DNA of 64,000 nt from CAZHHM01 sp964532225 (GTDB taxonomy: Bacteria > Margulisbacteria > WOR-1 > JAKLHX01). This document shows, one piece after another, positions 49,954 to 58,689 of this stretch (position 1 is its first letter; every line of letters starts with the position of its first letter). The DNA lies in NCBI GenBank assembly GCA_964532225.1, contig CAZHHM010000004.1, forward strand, positions 1-64,000. The letters are read 5' to 3'. The notes below the pieces were generated by a model. That model did not search any database. It was not told where the DNA came from and worked only from the letters and a program-made list of their open reading frames with translations. The position numbers and the translations under genes are program-made.

Positions 49954-51733
49954 TTGTAGCTTCTCCGGTCCCTGCCTTTATCAAAGCGGGTTTTTTCTCC
50001 ACGACCCTGTTCATCAGGTACCAGCTTAGCACATCATGCGCTATCCTGGCCGTTACCTGGTCTCCGTGCTCTCCGTGCTCGACGAATGACGCAACAGCTA
50101 CCCGAGGCCTGTCAAAAGGAGCATAACAGACGAACCAGGCATGAGCCGGCTTTCCGGGGTTCTGGGCCGTTCCCGTCTTACCTGCGGCCTCGAACGAAGC
50201 TATCCCTGCCGCCCTTCCTGTCCCGTGAGTCACGACCTCGTGCAAAGTATCCTTTATCATCTTCAGGTTCTTCTGAGACAACGGCACCTGTCCGATAATT
50301 TTTGGCTTATATGTGAACACCTCTTCCCCGTCCCTGTCCTTTATCTTTTTGATAAGATGCGGTTCATATCTGTCCCTGCCGTTCGCGATAGAAGCATAGA
50401 GGTTTGCCATCTGCAGGGGAGAGACCCAGATGAACCCCTGACCAATGCCGAAATTGATCGAGTCCCCGGGGAACCAAGCTTCGTTATATACTTCCTTTTT
50501 CCATTTTGTAGAAGGGACTACCCCCCTGGCCTCTCCTGGAAGATCTATCCCGGTCCTTTCTCCGAGCCCGAACGCCTTTGCATAATCGTGAAGTATATCC
50601 GGCCCTACCCGAAGTCCCATTTGGTAAAAAACAATGTTGCATGAATTTATCAGGCCGCCCAGAAGATGCAGAGTCCCGTGGCCCGACAGTTTCCAGCATT
50701 TTGCAGTTCTGGCTCCAAGCTTGAAGTATCCCGGACAATAAAAAAGCTCCGACGGCCGCGCAAGGGCCTTTTCAAGCGCCGCAGAAAGGGTAACGACCTT
50801 AAAAGTTGACCCCGGAGGATACGATGAAATGGCACGGTTCATGAAAGGATGGTTGGCCGAACTGAGCTTTCTCCACTCTTCCGGTTCGATCTGATGGGCA
50901 AAGATGTTCGGATCGAAGTTGGGGTGAGAAGAAAGCGCAAGGACCTCACCGTTCCGAGGATCAAGCACCACGACCGCCCCTGCCCTTGCTCCAAGCGAAC
51001 TTTCAACGGCCTTTTGCAGCTCGATGTCGATGGTAAGTGTGATGTTCTTTCCCGGCACAGAGCTTTCACTTCCCGATCCCTGCACCACTCCGTATGTCGA
51101 CACATCAACACGCTCGCCGCCGTTCACTCCCCGAAGATACGCATCATATATCCTTTCAACGCCGGCCTTGCCTATAAGGTCTCCTGACCTGAGACTGCTG
51201 TATCCGTCCTTTTCGAGATCTTCGGCAGTGACCTCACCGATATAACCCAGCACATGCGCGGCCATTTCCTTGTACGGATAAAATCTCACAGGCACGGCAT
51301 TGACCACCACACCTTCCAGATGGTCCTTCTGCTCCTCGATCCTGGCCACAGATCTGATATCAAGGTTCTCTTTTATCAGGATAGGGTCGAAAGAGCGGCT
51401 TTTCCGCCTTTTGATCTTCTTTTCAATGTCCGCGACCTCCATCTCGATAAGCCTGGACAGTCTTTTCAGGAGGGCATCACGGTCCTTTATCTTCGTAAGA
51501 AGTATGTAAACGTTGAAGCTTGCCTTGTTGCTTACCAGCACCTTGCCGTTCCTGTCGTAGATCAGTCCTCTGGGGGCTATTACCGGCATTGATTGGGATG
51601 CGTTTATCTGCGCGAACTTGGCATACTTCCTGCCCTCTACGGCCTGCAAGTACCAAAGCCTTGCTATCAGGGCAAAGCAGAGAAAGAGCAGTATCCCTAT
51701 CGATATGATCGCCTGTTTCGGGTATTCTTTCAT
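49940..51733 (-). CDS. mrdA: Penicillin-binding protein 2 (elongation transpeptidase)
   Basis: 597 aa class B PBP. One N-terminal TM (about 8-30), PBP dimer domain (IAPRGLIYDRNGKVL), transpeptidase with Ser309-x-x-Lys312 (PPGSTFK), SCN at 364-366 and KTG at 519-521. Works with RodA and MreBCD to elongate the side wall. Downstream of mreB, mreC and mreD in the same run; overlaps mreD by 4 bases. rodA is not in the window. Confidence 0.96.
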   Translation of the reverse strand: MKEYPKQAIISIGILLFLCFALIARLWYLQAVEGRKYAKFAQINASQSMPVIAPRGLIYDRNGKVLVSNKASFNVYILLTKIKDRDALLKRLSRLIEMEVADIEKKIKRRKSRSFDPILIKENLDIRSVARIEEQKDHLEGVVVNAVPVRFYPYKEMAAHVLGYIGEVTAEDLEKDGYSSLRSGDLIGKAGVERIYDAYLRGVNGGERVDVSTYGVVQGSGSESSVPGKNITLTIDIELQKAVESSLGARAGAVVVLDPRNGEVLALSSHPNFDPNIFAHQIEPEEWRKLSSANHPFMNRAISSYPPGSTFKVVTLSAALEKALARPSELFYCPGYFKLGARTAKCWKLSGHGTLHLLGGLINSCNIVFYQMGLRVGPDILHDYAKAFGLGERTGIDLPGEARGVVPSTKWKKEVYNEAWFPGDSINFGIGQGFIWVSPLQMANLYASIANGRDRYEPHLIKKIKDRDGEEVFTYKPKIIGQVPLSQKNLKMIKDTLHEVVTHGTGRAAGIASFEAAGKTGTAQNPGKPAHAWFVCYAPFDRPRVAVASFVEHGEHGDQVTARIAHDVLSWYLMNRVVEKKPALIKAGTGEATSEAR

Positions 51734-52197
51734 GCCGAATACACCTTGTCGGCAGCTCTTTTTAACGCTGGGGACACTATCGCGTTCATTGCCGCGCTCA
51801 CCAATGATACAGGGACAAGACCGGTCAGGTCCGCGCCCATATAGTTATTGAGCAGCCATCCTCTAAGAAATACTGAAAGGAATGAAAAAGCAAAGATCAC
51901 TGCGTACAGCACCGCAGAATCCTCGCTCACGACCGCCTCTTTCATGAAACCTGACATGAAACCGAATAACGGGAGAATGAACAGGCTGAAATACGCTGTG
52001 CCGGAGGCGATATCCGCAAGGAACCCCGCCAGAGCCCCGTAAATGAACCCCTCTCTTTTTCCGGCAAGTATACCGACGAGAATAACGAATATCAAAGGCA
52101 GATCGGTAGTAGACCCGAAGAGCGTCAGACGCGAGAAGACAACGGACTGCAGGAGCAGCAGGATGATCGTTAGGGCGATAAGTCGGATCTGCCTCAT
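51730..52197 (-). CDS. mreD: Rod shape-determining protein MreD
   Basis: 155 aa inner-membrane protein with about five helices (LFGSTTDLPLIFVILVGIL, GFIYGALAGFLADIASGTAYF). Family is poorly conserved but context (between mreC and mrdA) is decisive. Bridges MreC and the PBP2-RodA complex. Confidence 0.9.
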   Translation of the reverse strand: MRQIRLIALTIILLLLQSVVFSRLTLFGSTTDLPLIFVILVGILAGKREGFIYGALAGFLADIASGTAYFSLFILPLFGFMSGFMKEAVVSEDSAVLYAVIFAFSFLSVFLRGWLLNNYMGADLTGLVPVSLVSAAMNAIVSPALKRAADKVYSA

Positions 52198-52200
52198 TGT

Positions 52201-53010
52201 TTACCTGACCACAAAAACAATATCAAGTTTTGAATAATTCACCGACGTCCTTACCGTGACCGACTCGAACATATCAAAGTCCCTTTTACCGACAAAGGAG
52301 ACCTTCCCTACAGGAACACCTTTCGGGAAATAGTCCGACACTCCGCTTGTCACGACCTCGTCGCCGAACGCCACTTCCGAATTGGACTGTATAAATGACA
52401 CTGCAGGCTCCGACGGCCCCCTGCCTTTAAGGACGCCCGCATCATCTGTTCTGGGGAACATGACTGAAACGGACGAGACAGGATCTGTGGCCAGCAGTAC
52501 CTTTGAATGTGATGACGAGACCTCCACCACCCTGCCGACAAGCCCGAGAGGGCTTATTACGGCTTTCCCGGTCTTCACCCCGTCCTTTTGTCCTTTGTCG
52601 ATGGTGATGTCAGAGTTCCATGTCTGGGGGCTCCTGGCAATGACCCTGGCAGGAATGAGCTTGAATGAAAACGGGGCCGTCCTTCTGAATTCCAGGGCCT
52701 TAGACAGTTTTTCGTTCTCATCCTCGAGAGCATTTATCATGTAGATCTGAGATTTGATCATCTGTATCTTCTCGTGCAGCTCGGCGTTCTCGGCCTGTGC
52801 GTTCCTAAGTGTCACTACAGACACAGAAAAGTCCCTGAAGAAAGTTGAGACCCCGAAAGTAAAGCTCTGGAGTGGATGTAGCACGGCAAGCGAAGCGCCT
52901 CTGATGCTGACAAAAGGCTGAAGCTCTTTTAGTACAGGAAGATTGACCGTTATGGTCAGGATAATTACAAAGACCAGCGTCTTTATAACGGATGACCTGT
53001 CAGGAAACAT
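52201..53010 (-). CDS. mreC: Rod shape-determining protein MreC
   Basis: 269 aa. One N-terminal TM (about 8-27), coiled coil (about 65-105) and the MreC beta-domain (VIARSPQTWNSDITIDKGQKDGVKTG, GLVGRVVEVSSSHSKVLLATDP, VVTSGVSDYFPKGVPVG). Periplasmic scaffold linking MreB filaments with PBP2. Follows mreB by 14 bases. Confidence 0.94.
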   Translation of the reverse strand: MFPDRSSVIKTLVFVIILTITVNLPVLKELQPFVSIRGASLAVLHPLQSFTFGVSTFFRDFSVSVVTLRNAQAENAELHEKIQMIKSQIYMINALEDENEKLSKALEFRRTAPFSFKLIPARVIARSPQTWNSDITIDKGQKDGVKTGKAVISPLGLVGRVVEVSSSHSKVLLATDPVSSVSVMFPRTDDAGVLKGRGPSEPAVSFIQSNSEVAFGDEVVTSGVSDYFPKGVPVGKVSFVGKRDFDMFESVTVRTSVNYSKLDIVFVVR

Positions 53011-53024
53011 GCTGAAGAGCTATC

Positions 53025-54071
53025 TCACTGCCAGGACTTTTTGCTGGTAATGAGCACTTTCTTAAGTGTATCGATCTCTTCAAGTACTTTTCCCGTCCCG
53101 TATGCAACACAGGACAGCGGATCATCCACGACATAGACCGACATATCTGTCTCCTGGCTAAGATGCTTATCAAGACCTCTTAACAGAGAGCCTCCGCCGG
53201 CCATTACTATGCCCCTGTCCATGATGTCCGCAGCAAGCTCTGGAGGGGTCTTTTCAAGGGTCATCCTGACAGCATCGATCACTGTAGCTACAGGTTCTGC
53301 AAGAGCGTCCCTTATCTCGGTAGATGTAAGCGTTATGGTCTTTGGAAGTCCGGAAACAAGGTCCCTGCCCCTTACTTCGACCGTCTTTTCCTCTCCAAGC
53401 GGATATGCGGAACCGATATCTATCTTGATCTGTTCGGCTGTGCGTTCTCCGATAAGAAGATTGTAGTTCTTTCTGCAATGTGCGACTATAGCTTCATCCA
53501 TTTCGTCGCCGGCGACCCTTATTGATTTTGACACTACTATACCGCCCAAAGCCAACACTGCGACCTCGGTCGTACCGCCTCCGATATCAACTATCATTGA
53601 ACCGATCGGCTCGGAAACAGGAAGAGAGGCGCCGATAGCCGCGGCCATTGGCTCTTCAATAAGATAGGCTTCCCTTGCGCCTGCATGCATAGCCGCGTCG
53701 ATAACGGCCCTTCTTTCGACCCCGGTTATGCCCGAAGGCACGCCTACTACTATCCTTGGTCTGACGAAAGCTGTCCTGTTATGGCTCTTAGTGATGAAAT
53801 GCCTCATCATCATCTCGGTGACCTCGAAATCAGCGATCACACCGTCGCGCAGGGGTCTTACGGCGATTATGTTGGCGGGAGTCCTTCCGAGCATGCCTTT
53901 TGCCTCATTACCGATGGCAAGCACTTTTCCCGTATCCTTGTTTATCGCAACAACGGAGGGCTCGCAGAGAATGATGCCTTCGCCCTTGGCAAATACCAGG
54001 GTCGTGGCCGTCCCCAGGTCTATGCCGAGGTCCCTGGAAAAATGCCCGAAAATATAGTCGTAAACTCCCAT
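53025..54071 (-). CDS. mreB: Rod shape-determining protein MreB
   Basis: 348 aa actin homologue that organises side-wall synthesis. Phosphate 1 DLGIDLGTATTLVF, phosphate 2 IVDIGGGTTEVAVLA, and adenosine motif IVMAGGGSLLRGLD are intact. The start at 54071 (MGVYDYIFGHF) has GAAAGGGG upstream; a longer frame into the SPOR gene is not used. First of mreBCD-mrdA-coaE. Confidence 0.97.
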   Translation of the reverse strand: MGVYDYIFGHFSRDLGIDLGTATTLVFAKGEGIILCEPSVVAINKDTGKVLAIGNEAKGMLGRTPANIIAVRPLRDGVIADFEVTEMMMRHFITKSHNRTAFVRPRIVVGVPSGITGVERRAVIDAAMHAGAREAYLIEEPMAAAIGASLPVSEPIGSMIVDIGGGTTEVAVLALGGIVVSKSIRVAGDEMDEAIVAHCRKNYNLLIGERTAEQIKIDIGSAYPLGEEKTVEVRGRDLVSGLPKTITLTSTEIRDALAEPVATVIDAVRMTLEKTPPELAADIMDRGIVMAGGGSLLRGLDKHLSQETDMSVYVVDDPLSCVAYGTGKVLEEIDTLKKVLITSKKSWQ

Positions 54072-54096
54072 TTCAATCCCCTTTCTTGGTTTGAGG

Positions 54097-54780
54097 TCAT
54101 TCCTCTGATATTGAACCGCTGAAACCTTTGGACTTAAGCTGTTCGATAAGGATGTCGGCGTTCTTTTTAGACTTGAATACACCAACCTGCACGCTGAAGC
54201 CTTTGCCTGCTCCAAGGTCCCTGGCAAAAGTTTCAAATCCGCCCGCCTTGAGGTCTTTCATTATTGCAAGCGCATCATCTTTGGTCTTGGTGGTCGTGAC
54301 CTGCACTCTATAGAGGCCGGAGGAAGCGGGCGCGACCGCTGTTTCAGGTATCGGCGATTCAGGTATGTCATCATCCATGTCTTCGGCCGGAGCCGGTTTT
54401 ACTGCAGGAGCTGCCGGCTTCTTTGCCGGAACTGTCTTCTTGACTTCAGGGACCACTACCGCGGCCGGTTCTTCCGAAAGCTCTTCTTCGACCACTGCCG
54501 GCTGTTCCTGGACCTGAGGAACGGCAGGCTTGGGCTCGTCAAGTGATTTTTGCACGGCACTGTAATCGATCTCGGGAAGTTTTCTGAGAGGAGAAAGTAT
54601 CTGCCTGCCCAGAAGGAAGCTTATCCAGAAGCTCCCGATCACGAGGACCACGATAAGAACAAGCACGAATACTGTTTTAAAAGAAAAGACATTTGCTTTA
54701 GGCATGATCTTTTGCCCTATGCCTATCTCGTCATCCATAGGTTCTAAACTCTGCCTTTTCTGGAAATCATTAAGTGCCAT
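54097..54780 (-). CDS. Membrane-anchored SPOR-domain protein
   Basis: 227 aa. Cytoplasmic N-terminus (1-33), one TM (about 34-56), Pro/Ala/Glu-rich periplasmic linker (about 75-145) and a C-terminal SPOR domain (about 153-225: YRVQVTTTKTKDDALAIM, GFSVQVGVFKSKKNADILI). SPOR binds glycan strands lacking stem peptides at sites of wall remodelling. Its position before mreB suggests a cell-wall or division role like DedD/FtsN. -10 TAGAAT 12 bases before the ATG, no SD. Confidence 0.85.
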   Translation of the reverse strand: MALNDFQKRQSLEPMDDEIGIGQKIMPKANVFSFKTVFVLVLIVVLVIGSFWISFLLGRQILSPLRKLPEIDYSAVQKSLDEPKPAVPQVQEQPAVVEEELSEEPAAVVVPEVKKTVPAKKPAAPAVKPAPAEDMDDDIPESPIPETAVAPASSGLYRVQVTTTKTKDDALAIMKDLKAGGFETFARDLGAGKGFSVQVGVFKSKKNADILIEQLKSKGFSGSISEE

Positions 54781-54792
54781 ATAATCAGTAAT

Positions 54793-54822
54793 ATTCTACA
54801 CTATGATATCAATTAGCGTCAA
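54793..54822 (-). promoter_or_regulatory. Promoter for the SPOR-mreBCD-mrdA run
   Basis: Minus-strand -35 TTGACG (54817-54822), 18-base spacer, -10 TAGAAT (54793-54798), 12 bases before the ATG at 54780. Leader of about 5 bases. Confidence 0.65.
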
Positions 54823-54827
54823 TAACA

Positions 54828-56054
54828 TCATTTCATGGTCTTCAGCCGGGACAGAGCCTCCCCTGCTGTATAAAGAGAACCTGCTACGCATATGCAGGTG
54901 CCTTCGGGGTCTTTGACGGCCTCACCGACAGCGCTGTCAAGCGCTTCGGCAACACTGCAAAACGCCATCCCTTCCTTTCCGAGCTCTCTCATATAAGAAA
55001 GTATCCCAGCAGACGGATGTGCGCTTGCGCCTTTCGGCTCGCAGGCATATATTTTATCTGCCGCAGCGGCAAGAGGATGAACAATACCTCTCAGGTCCTT
55101 TCTTTGCAACACTCCGATCACAAGCAGGACCCTTTTGTCGCCGGCAGTCTTCTTAAGGGTCGCAGCAAGAGCCGAAGCCCCGTCAGGATTATGCGCCCCG
55201 TCGATGATGATCATGGGCTGTTCTCTGACAATATCAAAGCGTGCCGGCCATTCGACATCCATGAGCCCTTTAGCCATGTCTGACTGACTCACGTCAAAAC
55301 CGCATGGTCTTAACAGTTCTGCTGTCTTTACGGCAATGGCGGCGTTCCTTTTTTGATGCTCCCCTATCAATCCTACTTTCATACTATCCGACTTCTTAAC
55401 TTCCGAACTTTCGAACAATTCCGACCCTCTCTCTTTGCATATTTCCATTAGCCTTTCCAGCAGTTCTTCATCCTCTATCCCCGCAACTACAGGCACTCCG
55501 TTCTTTACGATACCGGCCTTTTCCAGAAGTATCTTTTCCTTTGTATCGCCGAGAATGCCTGTATGGTCAAGGCCTATGTTCGTTATCACGCTCACCATCG
55601 GGTCCGCGATATTAGTGGAATCAAGCCTTCCTCCAAGACCGACCTCAAGGACCGCGATATCCACCTTTTTATCATGGAAATATTTGAACGCTGCCGCTGT
55701 AAGGAGCTCGAATTCTGTCGGGGGGTCATCGTTATAAGAAAAAGCAGCTAGCAGCCGGCAGTTAGTTGCGAACTCCTCTTTGGATATATCCCTGCCGTCG
55801 ATCTTTATCCTTTCGGTATATTCGATGAGATGTGGAGAAGTATAAAGACCTGTCCTGTATCCGGCCTTCGAAAGGATATTGGCAAGCATGGCGCAGACAG
55901 AACCTTTGCCGTTCGTACCGGCGACAAGGACACACTTGAGACCTTTCTCAGGATGACCAAGCCCTTCAAGAAGTCTTTCTATCCTTTGCAGTCCTGGTTT
56001 TATCCCGAAGGTCAGTCTTTTCTCAAGGAATGAGACAGCTTGGGTGTAGTCCAT
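54828..56054 (-). CDS. folC: Folylpolyglutamate/dihydrofolate synthase
   Basis: 408 aa Mur-ligase-fold enzyme that adds glutamates to folates. P-loop VLVAGTNGKGSVCAM, YTSPHLIEYTERI, EVGLGGRLDSTN and IGLDHTGILGDT are all present. Start at 56054 (MDYTQAVSFLEKR) matches homologues and follows the M50 gene by 4 bases. Pairs functionally with folE and fhs elsewhere in the window. Confidence 0.94.
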   Translation of the reverse strand: MDYTQAVSFLEKRLTFGIKPGLQRIERLLEGLGHPEKGLKCVLVAGTNGKGSVCAMLANILSKAGYRTGLYTSPHLIEYTERIKIDGRDISKEEFATNCRLLAAFSYNDDPPTEFELLTAAAFKYFHDKKVDIAVLEVGLGGRLDSTNIADPMVSVITNIGLDHTGILGDTKEKILLEKAGIVKNGVPVVAGIEDEELLERLMEICKERGSELFESSEVKKSDSMKVGLIGEHQKRNAAIAVKTAELLRPCGFDVSQSDMAKGLMDVEWPARFDIVREQPMIIIDGAHNPDGASALAATLKKTAGDKRVLLVIGVLQRKDLRGIVHPLAAAADKIYACEPKGASAHPSAGILSYMRELGKEGMAFCSVAEALDSAVGEAVKDPEGTCICVAGSLYTAGEALSRLKTMK

Positions 56055-56058
56055 GGTT

Positions 56059-56649
56059 TCAGACAAGGAGACTGAAGATGAGATTGACCAGGAAAAATAT
56101 AAGTGAAGAGGTCCCCGGGAATATAAGAAGCCCGACAAGGATGAATATTCCGTAAGGCTCGATACTGTCCAACGCATATCCCATATCCCTGGGAAGAACG
56201 GCCTTCAACAACCTCGAGCCGTCAAGCGGAGGGACAGGAAGGAGGTTGAACACGCCGAGCGCGATATTGATCCACATCGTGAACTGAACGATATCAACAA
56301 GGAAGCCGTCGGTAAGAGTAAAGAAGCGGAACACAAGGGACACGAGCCAGGCAAGTATAAAGTTGGCCGCAGGCCCCGCAAGGCCTACTATGGCCATGTC
56401 CTTTTCAGGGTCCTTGAAATAATTCGGGTTTATAGGCACGGGCTTTGCCCATCCGAAACGCACCAGTACCAGCATGAGCAGCCCAAGAGGATCGATATGT
56501 GCCAAAGGGTTCAGAGTCATACGCCCGCTCATCCTGGGCGTCGGGTCGCCGAATATCTCCGCTACCATACCGTGGGCATATTCATGCACGGTGATCGATA
56601 TCAAAATAATTGGTATCGATATTATCGAAAAGAAAAGGAAGTTCTCCAT
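56059..56649 (-). CDS. Site-2 protease family (M50, YwhC-like) membrane peptidase
   Basis: 196 aa, four to five membrane helices. Zinc motif HExxH as VHEYAHGMV (residues about 22-30), and the conserved NLLPVPPLDGSRLL near residue 137. Short members lacking PDZ are common in diverse bacteria; substrate not known. Between xer and folC in a tight run. Confidence 0.9.
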   Translation of the reverse strand: MENFLFFSIISIPIILISITVHEYAHGMVAEIFGDPTPRMSGRMTLNPLAHIDPLGLLMLVLVRFGWAKPVPINPNYFKDPEKDMAIVGLAGPAANFILAWLVSLVFRFFTLTDGFLVDIVQFTMWINIALGVFNLLPVPPLDGSRLLKAVLPRDMGYALDSIEPYGIFILVGLLIFPGTSSLIFFLVNLIFSLLV

Positions 56650-56650
56650 C

Positions 56651-57508
56651 TTATGCCCTCGGGTGCGCCTCCCTGTATATTTTTTTCAGCCTTTCCCTGC
56701 TGACGCTGGTATAGACCTGGGTGGTCGCGATATTGGCATGCCCCAGCATCTCCTGCACGGACCTCAGATCCGCCCCGCCTTCAAGAAGATGGGTCGCAAA
56801 ACTGTGTCTCAGTGTATGGGGCGATATCTTCTTATCTGACCCAAGCTTGCCTGCGTATTTTTTAATTATAAACCACAGACCCTGCCTTGTCAGAGGCTTG
56901 CCTTTTATGTCCAGGAAAAGACAGTCCGACATCCTTTTCTTGAGTATCCTCTTTCTTGCAACGTTCACATATGTCCGCAGCACTGACAGGCACCCTTTCC
57001 CTGCCGGGACTATCCTTTCTTTTGAGCCTTTCCCGAAACATCTTATGAAGCCGGACTCATAGTTGACGTCATCCAGCTTTAAAGAGACGACCTCGCTGGC
57101 CCTCAGGCCGCATCCGTAAAGGACCTCGAGCACCGCCCTGTCCCTGAGGTCAAGCTTTTTCATTCCGGCAGGCAGGTCCATGAGAGCACCTGCCTGAGCG
57201 GCCGAAATGGCTTTAGGCAGTTTTTTTCCAAGCTTGGGGAATACAAGGTCCTCTGTCGGGTCTTTCTGGATATATCCTTCATTAATAAGGAAACGGCAGA
57301 ATGATTTGACCGCGGCCAGATGCCTTGCGACAGTGGATGGGGAAAGCCCGGAAGAATGAAGCCTTTTTATGAACTTTGACAGGCCGTCAGGCGTAAGTTC
57401 GGAACGTCCGAGCTTTTTAAGATCGTTCCTGTAAGATGTCACTGTGTTCGGGCTGAACCCTTTTTCGACCTTAAGATAAAGCAGGAACTCTTCTGTTCTA
57501 TTTTCCAT
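56651..57508 (-). CDS. xerD: Tyrosine recombinase of the XerC/XerD type
   Basis: 285 aa. N-terminal SAM-like DNA-binding domain (residues 1-85), catalytic domain with all residues: Arg136 (GCGLRASEV), Lys163, His231 and Arg234 (SPHTLRHSFATH), His257 (LGHANI) and Tyr266 (TTQVYTSV). Size and housekeeping neighbours indicate chromosome dimer resolution at dif rather than an element integrase; XerC versus XerD is not decided. Overlaps the M20 gene by 11 bases. Confidence 0.9.
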   Translation of the reverse strand: MENRTEEFLLYLKVEKGFSPNTVTSYRNDLKKLGRSELTPDGLSKFIKRLHSSGLSPSTVARHLAAVKSFCRFLINEGYIQKDPTEDLVFPKLGKKLPKAISAAQAGALMDLPAGMKKLDLRDRAVLEVLYGCGLRASEVVSLKLDDVNYESGFIRCFGKGSKERIVPAGKGCLSVLRTYVNVARKRILKKRMSDCLFLDIKGKPLTRQGLWFIIKKYAGKLGSDKKISPHTLRHSFATHLLEGGADLRSVQEMLGHANIATTQVYTSVSRERLKKIYREAHPRA

Positions 57509-58622
57509 TGGCGGAAGCTATCTCCGCTATCGCGGCGATAATAAGCCCGCAGCCTTCAGCAAGGTCAGATATCTTAATCGATTCCCTTGAAGTGTGCACC
57601 CCGGTCATCCCTACCCCCAAGATCATGCTTGGGATCCCCATCCTGTTAAATACGTTCGCGTCCGAACCGCCTCCTGTCATGACCAATTTAGGCGAAAGGC
57701 CCTGTTTTTTTGCGGCTTTCATCACCGACCGGAGATACCTGTTACCGCTATTCACATAGAAAGACCTGTACATATCAACGATCTTAATGTCTGCTTTGGC
57801 CTTGTTCTTTTTGCAGGCAAGCCTGATACATGACACCATATGCCCGACCTGCTTTTTCAGCTTTTCCTTGTTATGGCTCCTTGCCTCTCCTTTAATAGTC
57901 ACCTTTTCGGGCACGATGTTGGTAGCGATACCGCCTTTTATGATGCCTATGTTAGCTGTGGTCTCTTTATCTATCCTGCCAAGCTTCATCCCTGAAATAG
58001 CATCCGAGGCGGCTTTGATCGCGTTTATCCCGTCCTCCGGATGAACGCCTGCATGCGCTGCTTTTCCGATTATCCTGGCCTCAACGGATATCTGGGAGGG
58101 GGCCATATTTATTATGCAGTCCACTTTCCCGCCGTCGATCACAAGGCCGATATCCGCCTTAAGCCATTCCCTGTTCGCAGCCTTTGCACCTATAAGGCCG
58201 ATCTCTTCCGCGACAGTAAAGCACAATTTGATGTCCCCATGAGGGATCTTTTTCTCAATGATCTGCCTGACGGCCTCTATCATCGCAGCGACCCCGGCCT
58301 TGCAGTCGGCGCCCAGTATCGTATCTCCTGAGCTGAATATCTTCCCGCCCCGGATCACAGGTCTGACCTCACCCTGATGCTCAACGGTATCGATGTGTGC
58401 GTTAAGCAGTATCACTGGAAGCGAGGGATCACCCTTAAACGTGGCATACATGTTGCCGACCTGACCATTGATCTTTTTTGCTGCAGAATCGTATCTTACG
58501 GCCAGCCCGATCTTCTTGAGCTCCTTTTGAAGGAACAGCGCTGCATCCTTTTCTTTTTTCGGAGTGCTTTTGATCCTTACAAGATCGGTAAATAGCTTTA
58601 CAAGGCGCTGTTTATTGGGCAT
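57498..58622 (-). CDS. M20-family metallopeptidase (PepT-like)
   Basis: 374 aa di-zinc peptidase. Metal ligands in LLNAHIDTVEHQGEV (His, Asp), ILGADCKAGVAAM (bridging Asp), the catalytic/metal EEIGLIGAKAA, and the dimerisation domain ISVEARIIGKAAHAGVHPEDGINAI. Closest to the tripeptidase/M20B group. Its -10 is 6 bases before the start, so a leaderless transcript is likely. Confidence 0.92.
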   Translation of the reverse strand: MPNKQRLVKLFTDLVRIKSTPKKEKDAALFLQKELKKIGLAVRYDSAAKKINGQVGNMYATFKGDPSLPVILLNAHIDTVEHQGEVRPVIRGGKIFSSGDTILGADCKAGVAAMIEAVRQIIEKKIPHGDIKLCFTVAEEIGLIGAKAANREWLKADIGLVIDGGKVDCIINMAPSQISVEARIIGKAAHAGVHPEDGINAIKAASDAISGMKLGRIDKETTANIGIIKGGIATNIVPEKVTIKGEARSHNKEKLKKQVGHMVSCIRLACKKNKAKADIKIVDMYRSFYVNSGNRYLRSVMKAAKKQGLSPKLVMTGGGSDANVFNRMGIPSMILGVGMTGVHTSRESIKISDLAEGCGLIIAAIAEIASANGK

Positions 58623-58628
58623 AAAAGG

Positions 58629-58637
58629 ATTATAACA
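58629..58637 (-). promoter_or_regulatory. Extended -10 promoter for the M20-xer-M50-folC run
   Basis: Minus-strand TGTTATAAT, 6 bases before the ATG at 58622. Same TGTTATAAT as before tRNA-Ile. Confidence 0.7.
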
Positions 58638-58689
58638 TCAGACGGTCCCGGCCTGTTCGACCTGAAGGGCCCGTCATTCTATCGGTCGA

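Noticed and set aside
56651..57508. Mobile-element integrase linked to the tRNA-Ala scar
   Set aside because: Size, full XerC/D motif set and housekeeping neighbours fit chromosome dimer resolution; it is more than 50 kb from the tRNA site.
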